Positions 1 to 13,600 of a stretch of 64,000 nucleotides of DNA are shown here, piece by piece. This DNA is from Siniperca chuatsi (Eukaryota; Chordata; Actinopteri; Centrarchiformes; Sinipercidae). A program made the translations under genes and the position numbers. Under the pieces are notes generated by a model. It was not told the DNA's origin. It worked only from the letters and a program-made list of their open reading frames with translations, and ran no database searches. Location of the stretch: positions 26,820,971 through 26,884,970 of the forward strand of contig NC_058059.1 of the NCBI RefSeq assembly GCF_020085105.1. The letters run 5' to 3'. The stretch's first letter is position 1. Each line of letters begins with the position of its first letter.

Positions 1-1012
1 ATTCCTTTTAATTCAGTATCTGTCTTTTTAGTATGAAACACTCACGCCCTGTAGGCTTTAAGGGGCCTGTGAAAACCATGATGTGCCATAAAAGAGCATT
101 AGGTGGGCACTCTTAACATGTAAAGGGACACTTGCTCACAAGCCCTACAGGGTCACGCATGAGGAGTGAATCACAATCCGTGTAATTAGGCACGTTTTGG
201 TGAAATGTGGGCGTCAGAAACATACCGAGCATACGTATGGAGAGTGGAGTGAATTCTGCTGCAGGAGCAGTTTATGGATGTTACTGTATGATTGATTGTG
301 AAACTGGGTCACCATTGGAATCCATTTTTTGAATGTGTTTATCACTTTTCTTCTTTACTTTTGTATCAGAAATGCTCCAGTTGACTGCACGAGTGGAACA
401 TAAGGAGCAAACCTTTTTGTCTGGTTGCTACAACATAGCATTGATTTCTCTGGAACAAGCTTCATCTGCCATTAGATTAATTGTTTATGTAATCAGATGT
501 CAAAACATATCTAACATCTAGACATCTGGTGTTGTGGGCTGACAAAGTGTCAGTAAAACTGTGAGAAGATATGATTTATTAATATTTACGATGGTGTATT
601 ATTGCAAAACTTGAGAACAAGTACAATCTCATTAATAACATTAGCTTGATTATTTCCAGTTAAAATCAGTGCACCAAAATATTATTAAATTGTCAGTTCA
701 ATGGCAAACAGCATGTTAAACTAAAATGGTGATAAGATGGGTACGAACCCCTGCAGTAGACGAAGTTTTTACATCCTAACTGGAGTGAAGCAACCATATT
801 TTAGATGAAATTCTCCTCTAAGCAGAGTTGTAAGGTCTCTCATTTTGTTACATAGCTGAAAGTGTTATTATTTAAATCATAGTGTCTCCCAATATGTATC
901 GGTGCCGATTCACCACAGCACATAGTAATATGACATCCCATCACACGTGTTAAATCCTGTATTAATCCACCTGTCTGCCCTTTAATGTTTTCTTCTCTCT
1001 TGGTGTCCACAG

Positions 1013-1688
1013 GTCCTATAACATCAACAAACTTGTTGAACAAGCTGTGGAGGAGGTGCTAAAAATCGGTACGTGTGTGTGTGCACGCTTTGATGCGAAA
1101 ATCTCTAAAACTAAAATAAATCTAAAGTGAACCAGGCTGTCCATCTTTCACTGACAAACAACGTGTCTTTTTTTCAGGAAAGTCCCAAACAGGTCTTGAT
1201 ATCCCACTTGATCGTGACTTTATTGAAAAGGGTGAGTTGATAATCCTCCTGTATTTACTGTTGACTTGCATTTTTAGGCACTTTGTTTTATGTGACGTGG
1301 TATCTGTGTGTGTTCAGTTACTGATGAATACAACGAGTCTCTGGTGTTCAGTCCAGACGACAGGCGTTTGTTCTACAGCATCAGGGAGCCCATCGTCAAC
1401 AGAGTCTTCTCCAGCAGTCGGCAGAGAGGCTTCGCCAGCAAGTCAGTGAACATTCCTCAGTCTCAGGACCAAGGCCAAATAAGAATTCACGCTGTAAAGA
1501 AGCTGTAAAGATGTATCTTTTGAATGTTTTGATGCCTCTGCTGCTTCAGGGTGTGTGTCCGCTCACGGTGTTGGGATGCCTGCATGGTGGTCGACGGTGG
1601 GACTTCATTCGAGTTCAACGACGGTGCTATCGCTACAATCAGCATGAGTGAGGAGGACCAGCTCCGGACAGTCCTCCTTGAAAACTGA
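1013..1688 (+). CDS. nadk2: NAD kinase 2, mitochondrial, C-terminal exons (partial gene)
   Basis: Four in-phase exons are visible: 1013-1068, 1178-1231, 1318-1441 and 1550-1688, all with AG acceptors and GT donors and stop TGA at 1686-1688. They join to the end of mitochondrial NAD kinase 2, which phosphorylates NAD+ to NADP+ in the matrix. Recognisable pieces, compared with human NADK2 from memory, are YNINKLVEQAVEEVL, TDEYNESLVFSPDD, SIREPIVNRVFSSSRQR, VCVRSRCWDACMVVDGG and the ending EEDQLRTVLLEN. The VVDGGTSFEFNDGA segment is the family's conserved C-terminal strand region. About 93 residues are present; the catalytic GGDG-type region and the N-terminus lie upstream of the window. No further exon was recognised in 1-1012, which reads as intron. 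The gene is tail-to-tail with skp2, the same pairing as on human chromosome 5. Confidence 0.93.
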
Positions 1689-1850
1689 GATGAGTCCAGA
1701 GCACACGACACTTGACTGGTTTCCCTCCAGCCAACAGTGTTAAAAGGGAAGTACCAGTTTTTAGCGTGTAGCCTCCACAGGTGGTGAATATTTTTATACC
1801 TGGAAAAAAAAAAGTATCACTGTTACTATTAAATGTGTGCATTGTGCCTT
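1689..1850 (+). other. nadk2: nadk2 3' UTR with likely poly(A) signal
   Basis: An ATTAAA hexamer at 1828-1833 follows the stop codon by about 140 bases and is the first plausible polyadenylation signal. A T-rich stretch follows at about 1850-1870. The exact cleavage site cannot be fixed from sequence alone. Confidence 0.45.
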
Positions 1851-2546
1851 TTTTCAAGTTAATTCTTTCCAAATCACATTTTCTTTTCTTTTACTTTTTA
1901 ATCCCCACCCCACTATCCGCAGGTTATAACAGGTTATAACAGGTTATAATCCACTGGGTTATAATGGCTGCAGTCTGTGTCGCAGATACTGTGTCAAGCA
2001 GCATTTAAAGTATTTTACTCTTGACTGTCTCTCGCTACATCAGATCAGCAGTGAGTTTCTGAGCAGCAGAAGCTGAACGATCAGGAGGAGGGCTTATGTT
2101 GAGAGAAAGCTCATGCATTTATTAATATCCATTTTTAATGCATCTATTTGAGATTAGATTTTGGTCCCTTTTTGGCAGAGCAGTGACTTCTGTCTGATAC
2201 TTTGCCGTGATGATGGTGCATGTCTATTTGGGGATCTGATTGAAATGGACAGATTGTGATGTGCCTTCACATCTGTGTCGCCTGTTAATGACTTAAAGGA
2301 TAAGAATTAAGTTCTTCTACATTTTTTTAATTTCAATTTTTTTATTGTCAACAAATCTCCATTAGTCCGACTCACTACTTTCTGACTTCCCACTCAGCCC
2401 CAAGCCCACTGGTTCCTACAAAAGACATAAGTCTAACAAATATATAATATATTTAATTATTTAAAAAGGCTCTGTGATTTCCTCAAACAGCTGCTCGCTG
2501 TAGTTTTTATCAGACTAACAGGAGGAAACAGAGCATCTGTTGGGGA

Positions 2547-2651
2547 CTATTTCCAGCGGCGGATGAATCCACATGTGGTGCTGTAGTGAGTGTTTGGGGC
2601 AGCAGGACGGTGTGTGTGGGGCTGAGTCAGAATAAACTACAGTGTGTGTGT
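2547..2651 (+). repeat. Dispersed repeat, copy 1
   Basis: About 105 bases are nearly identical to 13733-13838. Both contain CAGCGGCGGATGAATCCAC, then TGTTTGGGGCAGCAGGACGG, then GGGGCTGAGTCAGAATAAA. Only a few substitutions separate the copies. The second copy lies in an skp2 intron, so this is an interspersed element. Its family was not identified. Confidence 0.8.
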
Positions 2652-3651
2652 TCATGGTGATGAAGGAACATGTCAGCCAGGGCAACAGAGCGGCTCTCTG
2701 ATGTGTTTTAACAGTTTCTGGACGACAGTGGAGGAAGAAGATCCATCAGCTGTGTTCACACACACTCGTTAGCAGATACGTTCATGATGGTTTGGGTCTG
2801 CACATCGGATTTGTTGACTATAAAAAAATATCACCAGACTTATCCTTTCAGAAGTGTCATTTGTGTGGAAAGTATATAAAGGCGTGTCTCTATGGTGAAC
2901 TGAAAGCACAGTGGCTGTTTGTTACTGCTTGTTTGTTGACTAAAGATATTTTTGGAACATAGCTTATATTTTTTCTAGCTCTTTGAGCCATTTGAGTGCT
3001 AAAAATGAAGTTGCAGAGGAAAGAATAAGTGCACTAAAAACAGAACTCCATGCTTACAGGGGCATTTTGCTCCATGTTTTAGGTCAAGTGTCTGTCTCGT
3101 AGCCTGTCACCCTACAGGAAAGTGAGCTTTGGAAGTGCTACTGAAACAGCAGCATGTGCCGGAGGGGGCGTGTCACAGACAGCATAGTTTAAATACCCGA
3201 TATAAAGAAATGATTTTAAACCATGCTTAAAGAGCTACTGCACACTTAAACGTGTTTTTTGAGCCATAAACTAAATGATATGGCTGTACTGTGATGAATC
3301 ACATCAGTGCTGGTGTTATTATGAAAATCTACATTTCATGGGTTGAAAATGTACTGTTTTAAATCACCCTGAATCTTGCAAGGCCAATGCTGACAGTCAG
3401 CCGTTTGAGACTACTTTCCAAACAGTGTTAACGCCCTCTAATCAGAGGTGGGCGGCCCACCTCCCCCTTTGAGTGGGAGTCTGTGAAACAGCGCTCATAT
3501 TCAAATATATGCAGATCCAGATGTCAGCAAGAGTTTAAGCTAGTTTTTGCGAACCCTCTTAGTATTTTTCAGTTTTGGCCCAATGGTTCGGACTTGTGCT
3601 TTTGACGGCTGTAGAAGCACCACCGGACTGCATTCTTTCCCATGGTGGTGG

Positions 3652-3679
3652 TGATGATGATGATGATGATGATGATGAT
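3652..3679 (+). repeat. (GAT)n microsatellite
   Basis: Nine consecutive GAT/TGA units. The complementary strand encodes an artefactual poly-His or poly-Ser run. Confidence 0.9.
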
Positions 3680-5333
3680 CCCATGACACTGTTTGACCAA
3701 CATGGTGGTGTAATTCCACATGAGTAAAACGTTGTTGGTGCACCTTGTAACACCGCCCTCTCCTGGACTCTGAACCAGGACTAGTTTACAAAACGATCAG
3801 GAAATTTTAATATGCAGCGTGCCAAAGGCAGGGTTCCTCAAGAAGATGTGTCATGTTAAGGTGTGTTTTGTTTTTCAATCAGATAAAGTGGTATGACAAA
3901 GAAATGCTTTTGTGTGCTTATTTAAACGCATTACTGCCCCTTTGACATCTACAGCAGATTTTATTTACTAATGTACTGTCACCCAGACTACACAGCCAGG
4001 CAGAGCTTTGTTCAGGTTTAGCTTTCCTGCCTCTTAGACACTGTTAGCAGTTTCCATTGGGACTATTGGAAAGTAGTTCCAATGTTGACAGTGAGATGTG
4101 TTAATTATCCAGAGTACTGACTGACACACTGATCCTGTAAACAGATGGTACTATTGAATTTTTTAAATGAAACTCCATTCACCTCCATTGTACTGTGGTG
4201 GAGACAGAAATCTCAGATGGATTTTTTTAAGACCTATGAGTGAGAATGTTTTTGTAATTTGGCTGACCGGCCCCTAATTTACCCGTTCTAAAAATGAAAA
4301 TAGTCACAGTAATACATGATGCTTCGGATATAAAACTGTCCACTAAATGCCTAATGTTTAATATCCTCAAAGGTTAAATATGGGGACATCCAACTACTCT
4401 TAGGCTGGTCATATTTACAACAGTGAGTGAATAAACCTTTTCCACAGAAGACATTCTGACATGTGACAGCAGGAAAAGCCCAGGTGTAAATAATCAAATG
4501 AATGACGGCTGAATTCCATTTAGCTGCTTCAGTTTCAGGCTCCTGGTGCTGTACATGCTGCCGTGGCGTACTGGGAGCGCCATCGTTAATGTTGTAACAC
4601 CTGTGCTTTTCCTACTAAACTGCAGACGCAGCGCTCACTGAACGGTTTGGTGAGGATGAAAATGACGTGAATAAAATGCTGCAGCCTTTACAGTCACCAG
4701 ATCTCAACAGTTTCACAGCTGTGGAAGGTTTAGGACCAACGCGTAAGAGAAGACTATTGATCTTATTATTCTCTTATATGTGCACCCGATACAGTGTTTA
4801 AGATTTGGAGCTGCGCGCGCTGCTGCTCTTCACCACCATCTCCATAAGACCAAATGATATAACAAACTTTCATCTTCAGATCTGTGTAGTGACGTCTGTG
4901 AAGATTAAACCAGTAGACCCCAACCATTTGTCTTGTGGTCCGTTCCAAAAAAACAAAACATAAAAGTCTAGTTGGGGCCACTTTCCCCGTTTCATTTGTC
5001 TGAGTTGTTAGCAGTTCCACCAAAGCAACATTGCTCCTCTAAACTTCTCAGATGGTTTCATTTAAACTGTTCAAGGCTCAATGGGTCAAATTATCCAGTA
5101 TTTTACAGAAACAAAGTTAGAAACAGATTTGTTTTTGGTGTCTTTCCTCTCCCATCAATCATCTCGTGACCCTTTGGAGGGGCCCGACCCCTAGGTTGGA
5201 AACCACTGGACTAAACTACCCAACTGTATATAAGTCAGTTAAAACTAGCTCCAACAGTAAAATGCTGCTCTAACATTGATGCATCAGTGTTAATCTAATA
5301 ATGCCAGAATGATATACTGTATCAGCCACAGGG

Positions 5334-5498
5334 GCCATTTTACTGCAGAACCAGTACTTTTACTTCTTATACCTTGTATATTTTGCTGATAATACTTCTG
5401 TGCTTACTACTTGAGCAGGACTTTAACTTGTAATGGAGGATTTTTACATTGTATTGGTACTTATACTTCTGTAAAGGATCTGAGTACTTGTACATGCC
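5334..5498 (+). repeat. Common teleost interspersed repeat (MITE-like)
   Basis: Contains the widespread fish pattern 'TTTGCTGATAATACTTCTGT ... CAGGACTTTAACTTGTAATGG ... GTAAAGGATCTGAGTACTT', which I recognise from memory as a high-copy teleost repeat. Terminal inverted repeats were not resolved. Confidence 0.5.
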
Positions 5499-6540
5499 AC
5501 ATACCTGTAATTAATGTGTACTGCACACACGAGCCACCTACATGACAACTGATCTGCTGATTAGACCATGATGTGGTTGAAAACCCTCAGAAGAGCTAGT
5601 AAGTGGCTCGTGAGTTAAGACTTGAGTCTTCTAACTTACTTCCAAGGTCAAGAATGAACTTTCACATTTTGACAAATAAAATAGAACGGTTTATATTCGA
5701 TACATGAAAACCAGCGCTGACACAAAGAACAGTTGGCGTATTCAGTGGTTTACTTGTTCAGACTCGGAAGGGAAGTTAAAACGTGTTCCATTAAAGTTCA
5801 GTCTGTTTGACATTTGAGTGAAATGGTAATATAGAGCAGTGAACATACAGCACATGAACACCGACAAAATGAGCTCATCACAAAAGCACCTACTGTCCAG
5901 CTGGAGAGTCCCATGTGCATTAATGATAACCCGGTCCAGTTATTACAGTAGCACACAGCCAGCCAGACAATGTGTAGAACGTAGTGTTAGCAACAGTTTG
6001 GAGATTCAAGATCCAGATACATAATTTTACATTAAAACTTCCTCACTGATTAAAATCAGCTGTTCTCTCATTATTACAGCTGAGAACAGGACATTTCTGC
6101 CATCAGTATTAAAATGTCTGAGGATTCAGCTGTCCCAAATATTCATAGACATCCCACATCTGATTTTCAAGTTGAGCCTTTTAAACCACGTTTCCCTTAC
6201 AAAATATTTTAAATTAACACATTATTAGAACCTAAAACAGATTCAAAAATCCACTAAAAGTTTGTGTTAACACATTCCAACAAGAACTGGATTCAACATC
6301 CACATCTGACTTTCCTAAATAAAGCATTACATTTCTCTACACGCTCGCACGTTCAGTACCGAAAGGCTCGGCCCAGTATGTGACCTTCAGTACGTTAATG
6401 CCAGCCAACACTAAAACCCTCTTCTGTAGCAGCAAGAAACACTGAAACATGGCTCCACCTCTGCATAATGGGCCGGACTGCAGAATCAAACACTCAGCAG
6501 CAGGAACTAACTCGGCTTAAAAACACGAGGGGCGTGGTGG

Positions 6541-9500
6541 TTACAGTTTGACCCTCAGCTGGCACTTCCTGTTCCACATGGCGCGGTCGCTGCAGGAGCC
6601 GACGAGCCTGCTGGCGGGCGTGGGCCGGGCGATGCTGGAGAATGGCCTGGAGTTGATGCAGACGCCAGGCATCTCCTTCTTCAGAGAGGGCAGGTGGCTG
6701 TCGTGGACGAGGCCGAACACATCCAGCAGGCACAGCATGGGGAACGTCTTGCCCAGGTCCCTGGAAATATGACACAAGTTCGATTTTGGACTCCAAAACT
6801 CAAGAGTAACGGCAGCGGGGACAGCGGCGGGGAAACTCACGTGAGAGCAGCGATGTGAATGTGATAGCAGCGACTCAGGGACAGATGCCGCAGATACTTC
6901 AGTTGTTTGAGAACAGGGAAGCTGTCGGCCATCAGCAGAGTGCTGTCACTGTAACAGAGGAACCAGGGTGAATACTGTAGGACAGACCTGGAGAAACAAT
7001 GCTGCATTCATTGATTTTGGCCACTTTGGGGCAGAAAACAAGAACTTGTTAGCAAACAGTTGGTCATTTACACATCCAGCAGTCACAGAGCAATGTTAGC
7101 ATTATTTGGAGTTGGGTTTGAGGCTTTAGCAGATGTTCCATGATGCTCACCAGCTAGTCTAACTTCACCTGTGTGCTGTTTGGTGCTGTGCAGGTAGTGT
7201 ACAGTGGGGTTTTGAGCTTTTTCGTGGAGACAGCTGCAGCTGGAAACGATGCGGATATGAGAGCACTACTTGCCGGAAAACAAAAAAGGGCCTAAAATCG
7301 AGGGCTGTACCGAATGGTCCGAAGCTTCATTCACAACGTTTACTTTCGAATGCTGGGCAGCTTATTTTTTTTTTTTTTTTTTTCTGTGCATGTCTCTTCA
7401 TTCTGCTTAAACCCGGTTTTTCTGCACAGTTGCAGATAAAGATTAGGCTACACTAATATTATTAGTATCAGGCCTATACTGTTTGTAAAATTAGATTCCA
7501 GTGGTGGCTGCGTAGGATTGTTCCAGACTCGTGTGAACGTAATACATATGACAAAATATGTAAAGACAAATGCCTGTCACACAAGCTCCCATAAAACAAT
7601 GTACATTAGTGTTAGCATAACATAAAAGCGGGAATACATCCAGGTTAATGCGCAGGTACCTGCTGAGATGGAGGAGGGTACGCTCACGTTCTATGGCAGC
7701 ATGTAAACTTCTCAGGATTCTTTGAGTCATGATTGTATTCAGATCACTGCCCAGGCTCATTCTGCTAGACCCTTCCACACTAAAATCCCTTTGTGATGTG
7801 CATGTATATAGTGTATGCATATATTATTCATTTACACATACATTTAATCTATTTCTGTTGATTAACATTGTATTTCAAGTTGGAAATTGAACCTTGGGAG
7901 AGTTTAATACATTTTAAATCCCAACAATGTGCTAAAATAAGCTGAAACACTCTGGAGGCACAGTGCATGCAGATCATATGACAGGGTATTAAAGATTATA
8001 CAATGTCATGCCACACAAAACCTTCTATGTATTGAGTGTGTGTCCCAGATTATCTCTTGCGAACATGGAGCGGACCCTGAAACAGACTGGACCTGTACGC
8101 TACTATCAAACTGTTCATGAGGAATAAAACCTTACCTTAAATCTAGAGTTTGAATGTGGGGGCATCTCGTCACCAGCACCTTCACATCTGTAAAAAGACA
8201 CACTGTCATCTCAGATCTTTATGTCTAACAAAGTAAACACAAAGTTTCAGCCAACAGCAGCAGATTAATCCGGGGACGCGCGGCTGAAATGTCACCAATC
8301 AGAGCGCGGCACTTTCCAAATAAGGAACATTTGATATGACGGTGCTTCCTCTGGCTGCGTTTGTGTTGCATAGCAACAGCAGGCGTCGGCTTCGTGACAG
8401 CTAGGCCCCGCTACATCTGTATTCTGACTGACTCAAGCCCCCCTTACACCTGGTATTACCATGCGTCTTGGGTGATCCGATCATAGGTGGACAGTGCAGG
8501 TGTGAATGCACCCGAGACGCACAGAGATCCGATCGCTCAGACCACATTCGGAGGTGGTCTGGGCCGCGTATGGCCACCTTCTTTTAGCAGCATGTACGCG
8601 AATGCGCCCTGGGCCACGCTGAAGGACGTCCTCTGCAAGCAGAACGGCATCGTATTCAAGTGCGGAACAACAAGAAGCCACATTAACAGGCCATCTCGTG
8701 GACGGAGGACACAGGGAACACGCTGTCTGATGTCCTCCGGCTGCTCTGCCTCAGCTCTCTGATTTACCGAGCTCCCTGATGGACAGACTGCTTTACTTGT
8801 TGCTAAAGTAACCGCTAACTGCTGATCGTTCCCTAACCAAGGGCTTTTGTGCCAGATCTTACCCACTGCGTCGTTACACCATAAAACTGTTATTTTATTT
8901 ATAAGCTCGTCAAAATACGCTAAGATGTTATGGGAAAAGACTAAGCCTAACTATAAATAATGGCAGTGCGTCATTACTGGTTATCAGACACTGACAGTTT
9001 GTTACCTGACAAAAAAGACTTTCTATATTACTGAGTTCTTCTGCTAAATGTCATGTTTCACTCAGTAGAACTCCGATTTAATAGATCAGCAGTTATAAAA
9101 ATGTGTAAACTGAAGAGCATTATCTGGGAAATATCACGTTTATTCACTTTACATGGAGCTAAAATTAATTATGTTAAATCACGTTCACCGAATGAGTTAG
9201 CGTCCGACTGTCTTTTCGAAGGAGCAGATGTTTACCTCGGCTCCGTTAAATTTAACGCCATGCTCAAGGGAGGTTTTCCTCCGACAGGAGGAAACAGTTG
9301 AAGACTATTTGTCTCGTCGTCAGTCATTTAAAATGTAAATGAACTTGACAGACTTCACGGTTCACTCAGTTCTCCTGATATATGCGCCATGTTTCACAAA
9401 GCAGAACGCTGATTTAATGAAATGAAAAATCGAGTGGACGTGCTGACTGGAGGGGTTTTTCGGGATGTCAAACTAACGTTACACATCTTAGTTTAGTTAA

Positions 9501-10645
9501 CTTAGTTCAAAGAGGAGCTGTTAAAGTTAAATATCAGCCGAGTCATACGTTGTGATTTAGGAGTACCATCTATGTAACGGGGAACCCAGATCTGTTCGAT
9601 TGAGCAATATGTTAACGGAGTCTGGAAGGCAGTAAGGCCAGCAGTCGCTGGACTCCAACAACTCCAGTGCGTATTTTTGGAGCAATATGCTTTTTTCTCT
9701 CTTTGGGATAACGAGTCGTCGGGACATTTTTCAGACTCTTCCTTGCTTCTGCACACACACAGCGCACCGCACGATGTTTCGGGACACTTTGGAGCACCGG
9801 CCGCTGGCCTCAGCAGCTCTGTGCTGCCCTGTGAGAGCCATTCCTCACTGTCATTCATGTGTCGAGCCCGAAAACTGAAGTAACACGAGGTTACATGTGC
9901 ACAGAAAATGGCACGACTAACCCGGTCGATATAGATCGAGATAATGGCACACAAACAGGTCAACGCGTGTCCAGACGCTCTGTTGAGGGACACTAGTGTA
10001 CAGAAAGTGTTCCAGCACGAAGAGAAAGTGCACTGTTTGGGATAACGACTCACATTTGAAAAGACTGGAAGCAACTTAGCATCAAGTCAAAATTTGTGAA
10101 TGCCTTAAGCTAGCCAACGTCTTAAAGAGCCAAAGATGAACATAAGAGTGGCTCTGTTCTGGACAAACACTCGTGTATGTTCAGCCCACTGCCACACTAA
10201 GAAACTGAATAACTGCACGGTAATCAATCTCACTTACTGTCCAGCGTGAGGCTCTCTCTGTAACCGCTGAGGTTGAGGTGAGTAACACTGGAGCTCAGAT
10301 TATCAACAACACTCTTCACATGATTATTGTTGAAGTCGCACCATGATATGTTCAACTGCTCTATACTGCACAGGAAGAAAAACACACAGCAGACACACAG
10401 CATTAGTTAGTCACAGAGATGGAGCATGAGTAAAACCAGCTTTGACAGATTCAACAGTCGCTGACCTGGAGCAGGATTTGAGCGCGTCAGACAGAGCCGG
10501 AGCAGAGAAGCCGGAGCAGCCGCTCAGGTTGAGCTGCAGCAGGTTTGGGTTCTTGGACAGAGAGCTGAGAGAGGACAAAAAAAACCACACAAAAACCCCA
10601 TCTTACATCATTCAGCTGAGTCAGTTACTGAGAGAAGACCACAGG

Positions 10646-10676
<31 letters not shown>

Positions 10677-13600
10677 CTCTAACAGTAAACACACTAACCC
10701 TGCAATAATGATGAGATAGATATGATACACGTTGCTGCCATTTCCCCCCCATTCGAGCCCATCAAAATATAACTATTAATCTGAGTGGATGTGATTTCAC
10801 AGCCAATCTAACTTGTTAAAACCTACAGAAGCATTTGGTCAACTTTCTGGATACAAAATTATTTGCAGTAAAAGTGAGGCTATCGCTCTTAACCGATACA
10901 CCTTTGCAGCCCACCTCGGCTCTGCACCCTTTGTCTGGAAACCTCAAGGTATGAAGTACCTCGGAATAAATATTAATCTCCAATTAAACAGCCCTAGCAT
11001 TTTAAAAGTAATTAGAGAGGATTTAAGGAAATGGACAGTCCTCCGTTTATCACTGTGGGGCAGAGCATAAAGATTCTCCCTCTCTAGTCTCTCACAGAAG
11101 TGAGTACACCCCTCACATTTTTGTAAATATTTTATTATATCTTTTCATGTGACAACACTGACGAAATGACATTTTGCTACAAAGTAGTGAGTGTACAGCT
11201 TGTATAACAGTGTACATTTGCAGTCCCCATTAATGTCTAAACCGCTGACCACAAAAGTGAGAACACCCCTCAGTGAAAATGTCCAAATTGGGCCCAATTA
11301 GCCATTTTCTCTCCCCGGTGTCATGTGACTCGTTAGTGTTACAAGGTCTCTGACATCCACCAGCTCCGTCATGTCATCATGGAGGAGTGGAAGAGGACTC
11401 CAGTGGTAGCCTGTGAAGCTCTGGTGAACTCCAGGCCCAAGAGGGTAAAGGCAGTGCTGGAAAATGATGGTGGCCACACACAATATTGACACTTTGGGCC
11501 CAATTTGGACATTTTCACTAAGGGGTGTACTCACTTTTGTGGCCAGCGGTTTAGACATTAATGGGGACAGCAAATTTACACTATTATACAAGCTGTACAC
11601 TCACTACTTTACATTGTAGCCAAGTGTCATTTCTTCAGTGTTGTCACATGAAAAGATATAACATCTTTACAAAAAATGTAACTCACATCTGTGAGATACT
11701 GTGTGTGTGTGTGTGTGTATATATAATCCATACCCTTAAAGTTTCCCCAGCAATGGTTTAAGGAAATTCACATTCTTTTTAAGCTTCCTTTGGCGGGACG
11801 AGAAGCCTAGAATCAACCGTAAGGTGGTCTGGGTGTTCCTGATGTTCACCTCGACTATTTAGCATACAATGCAAGACTCCCGCTGTCATGGGCAAACACA
11901 GCTAAGAACAGATATGCCGTTAGTTGGGAGGGGCTGGAGGAGAGGATCATATTTGAATACGACAAATTGAAATCTATAACGTCATTATGGTACCACCCTA
12001 AATATAATGCTAAAATAGATAATCTGCTAATTGATTTGTGAAATGGCAGTACACAACGATTGTCTATTAATGGTGTCGCTACCATCTTGTCCAACATGGA
12101 ATAATCCAAGAGACATTTATTCCATGAACTGAAAATGCAGTTTGGCCTGAATGAGTCTGCATTTCTCCAGCACTTACAGCTCACAGCCAAGGGAATCATA
12201 CGGGGATCGAAAGGGCCCGGATTGCTAACTGAGGGAGGATGCTACTGGCCGAGGAACTGTCTCAGCTATGTAGAAGTTATTTAGTCTATCCCTCCCTGAC
12301 AGCACCGCCCCCACCAAATTACACGAACGAGACACTGGTTCACCCCTGGATCGATGGGACTCAATATTGCATTCAACATCTGTGTCCAACTGAGAGATAT
12401 AAAATGATTCAAACGCAGGTCAAACACAGAGCTTATATTTACACCATAAGAGTTTTTGCTTTTAAAAAATAAATAAATAAATAAAAATTGACCCAAATGC
12501 TTCTGAAATGTGCTGGCATGGCTGTGTTAGGACCGGTACTCTCGTGCACTTACTGTGGTCCTGTCCACTGGTAACTGATTGGGAAACAGAATGGAAAATA
12601 TGCAACGCAAGAACTACACAACGTGCTGTCGCGCTAGCCACTTCCTGTCTAAAGAGGACAATGCCTGAACTGGAAAATCCGTAAACCACACTGCTACAAC
12701 AAACGTGACTGGCTGAGGAGCTTACTGGACTTATTGTCGACGGAGAGTATGATAATAGGCTAGGTTTCCCATGGACTCTCATTAGAGAATACATGAATAA
12801 TATATAGTATATATGCATGTGCTACATCACTGAGTAGGACCCGAGCGGATATAAGCTGTGATGTTAAACTGGCATGCTGACCGTGGCAGATTAGTGGTGA
12901 CTGGAAAGCTGCCTTGCCATCATCTCCCCCAGTGTTAATCTGTACCGTCATGTCCGGGCTCCGGCCGGGCCACTCAGAGTTGTCAGGGCATTGCCCTGTT
13001 GGAAGGTGCACCTTCGGCCCAGTCTGAGGTCCTGAGCACTCTGGACCAGGTTTTCATTAAGGATATCTCCGTACCCTGACTAGTCCCCCGGTCCCTGCCG
13101 CTGATAAACACCCCCACAGCATTTTGGTTTCATCAGAGAACCTCGTTTCTCTCAGTCTGAGAGTCCTTCAGGCTTTCACTGAGGAGAGGCTTCCGTCTGT
13201 CCACGCTGCCATAAAGCTCAGATCGGTGGAGCGTTGAAACATCTCAAAGACGATCAAGAGAAATGGGAGGCGCCCAAGCTAAATTTCTAGTTAGTGTTGC
13301 GTGATTGACATCACTAAGGATTCCGAGGTGAGAATCAGCAACATGTTTCACATCTCTGATGAAACAAATGTTTGCTCATTCGGTGGTGGCAGTGGAATGA
13401 GAGAGGTGGAGAGCTGAAAACACACCTGATGACGGAGTCTGAGAGCTGCAGACCCTCCAGGCTCAGAAACTCCACCAGCCTGCACCGACAGATGATGCTC
13501 TCCAGAGCCGAGGTGGGGATGATGGAGCTGGACAGATCCATCTCAACTATCTGCAGTGGGCTGAACAACAGAAAGGACAAGAAAGGACAAGACCATCAAG

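Larger units (their letters stand above)
1851..5330. other. nadk2-skp2 intergenic DNA
   Basis: No coding exon was recognised. Small tandem copies of GGTTATAA lie at 1921-1965. A dispersed repeat lies at 2547-2651 and a (GAT)n microsatellite near 3652. Reading frames here are short and have no family resemblance. Part of the right side may be skp2 3' UTR, but no convincing AATAAA was found on the minus strand. Confidence 0.5.

Noticed and set aside
1..1012. Further nadk2 exon in the left edge
   Set aside because: The residue before the 1013 exon must be Trp split after TG. No donor with matching coding text was found, so this is treated as intron.
3540..3743. His-rich small protein
   Set aside because: Produced by the (GAT)n microsatellite; no splice or family support.
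7491..7820. 109-aa minus-strand open frame
   Set aside because: Intronic in skp2, no resemblance to any family, low-complexity start.
8481..8866. Overlapping open frames of 66-109 aa on both strands
   Set aside because: All lie in a GC-rich interspersed DNA element; openness on both strands is a composition effect.
9502..10074. 190-aa open frame on the minus strand in an skp2 intron
   Set aside because: Composition is unlike a protein domain, with no family resemblance. It crosses intronic, probably repeat-derived DNA, and skp2 splicing passes over it.
13426..13550. Nearer acceptor (CTGCAG) for the fourth coding exon of skp2
   Set aside because: Joining it to the preceding exon gives a stop codon immediately. 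The acceptor ten bases upstream (start 13560) keeps frame and restores the conserved residues before MDLSSS.
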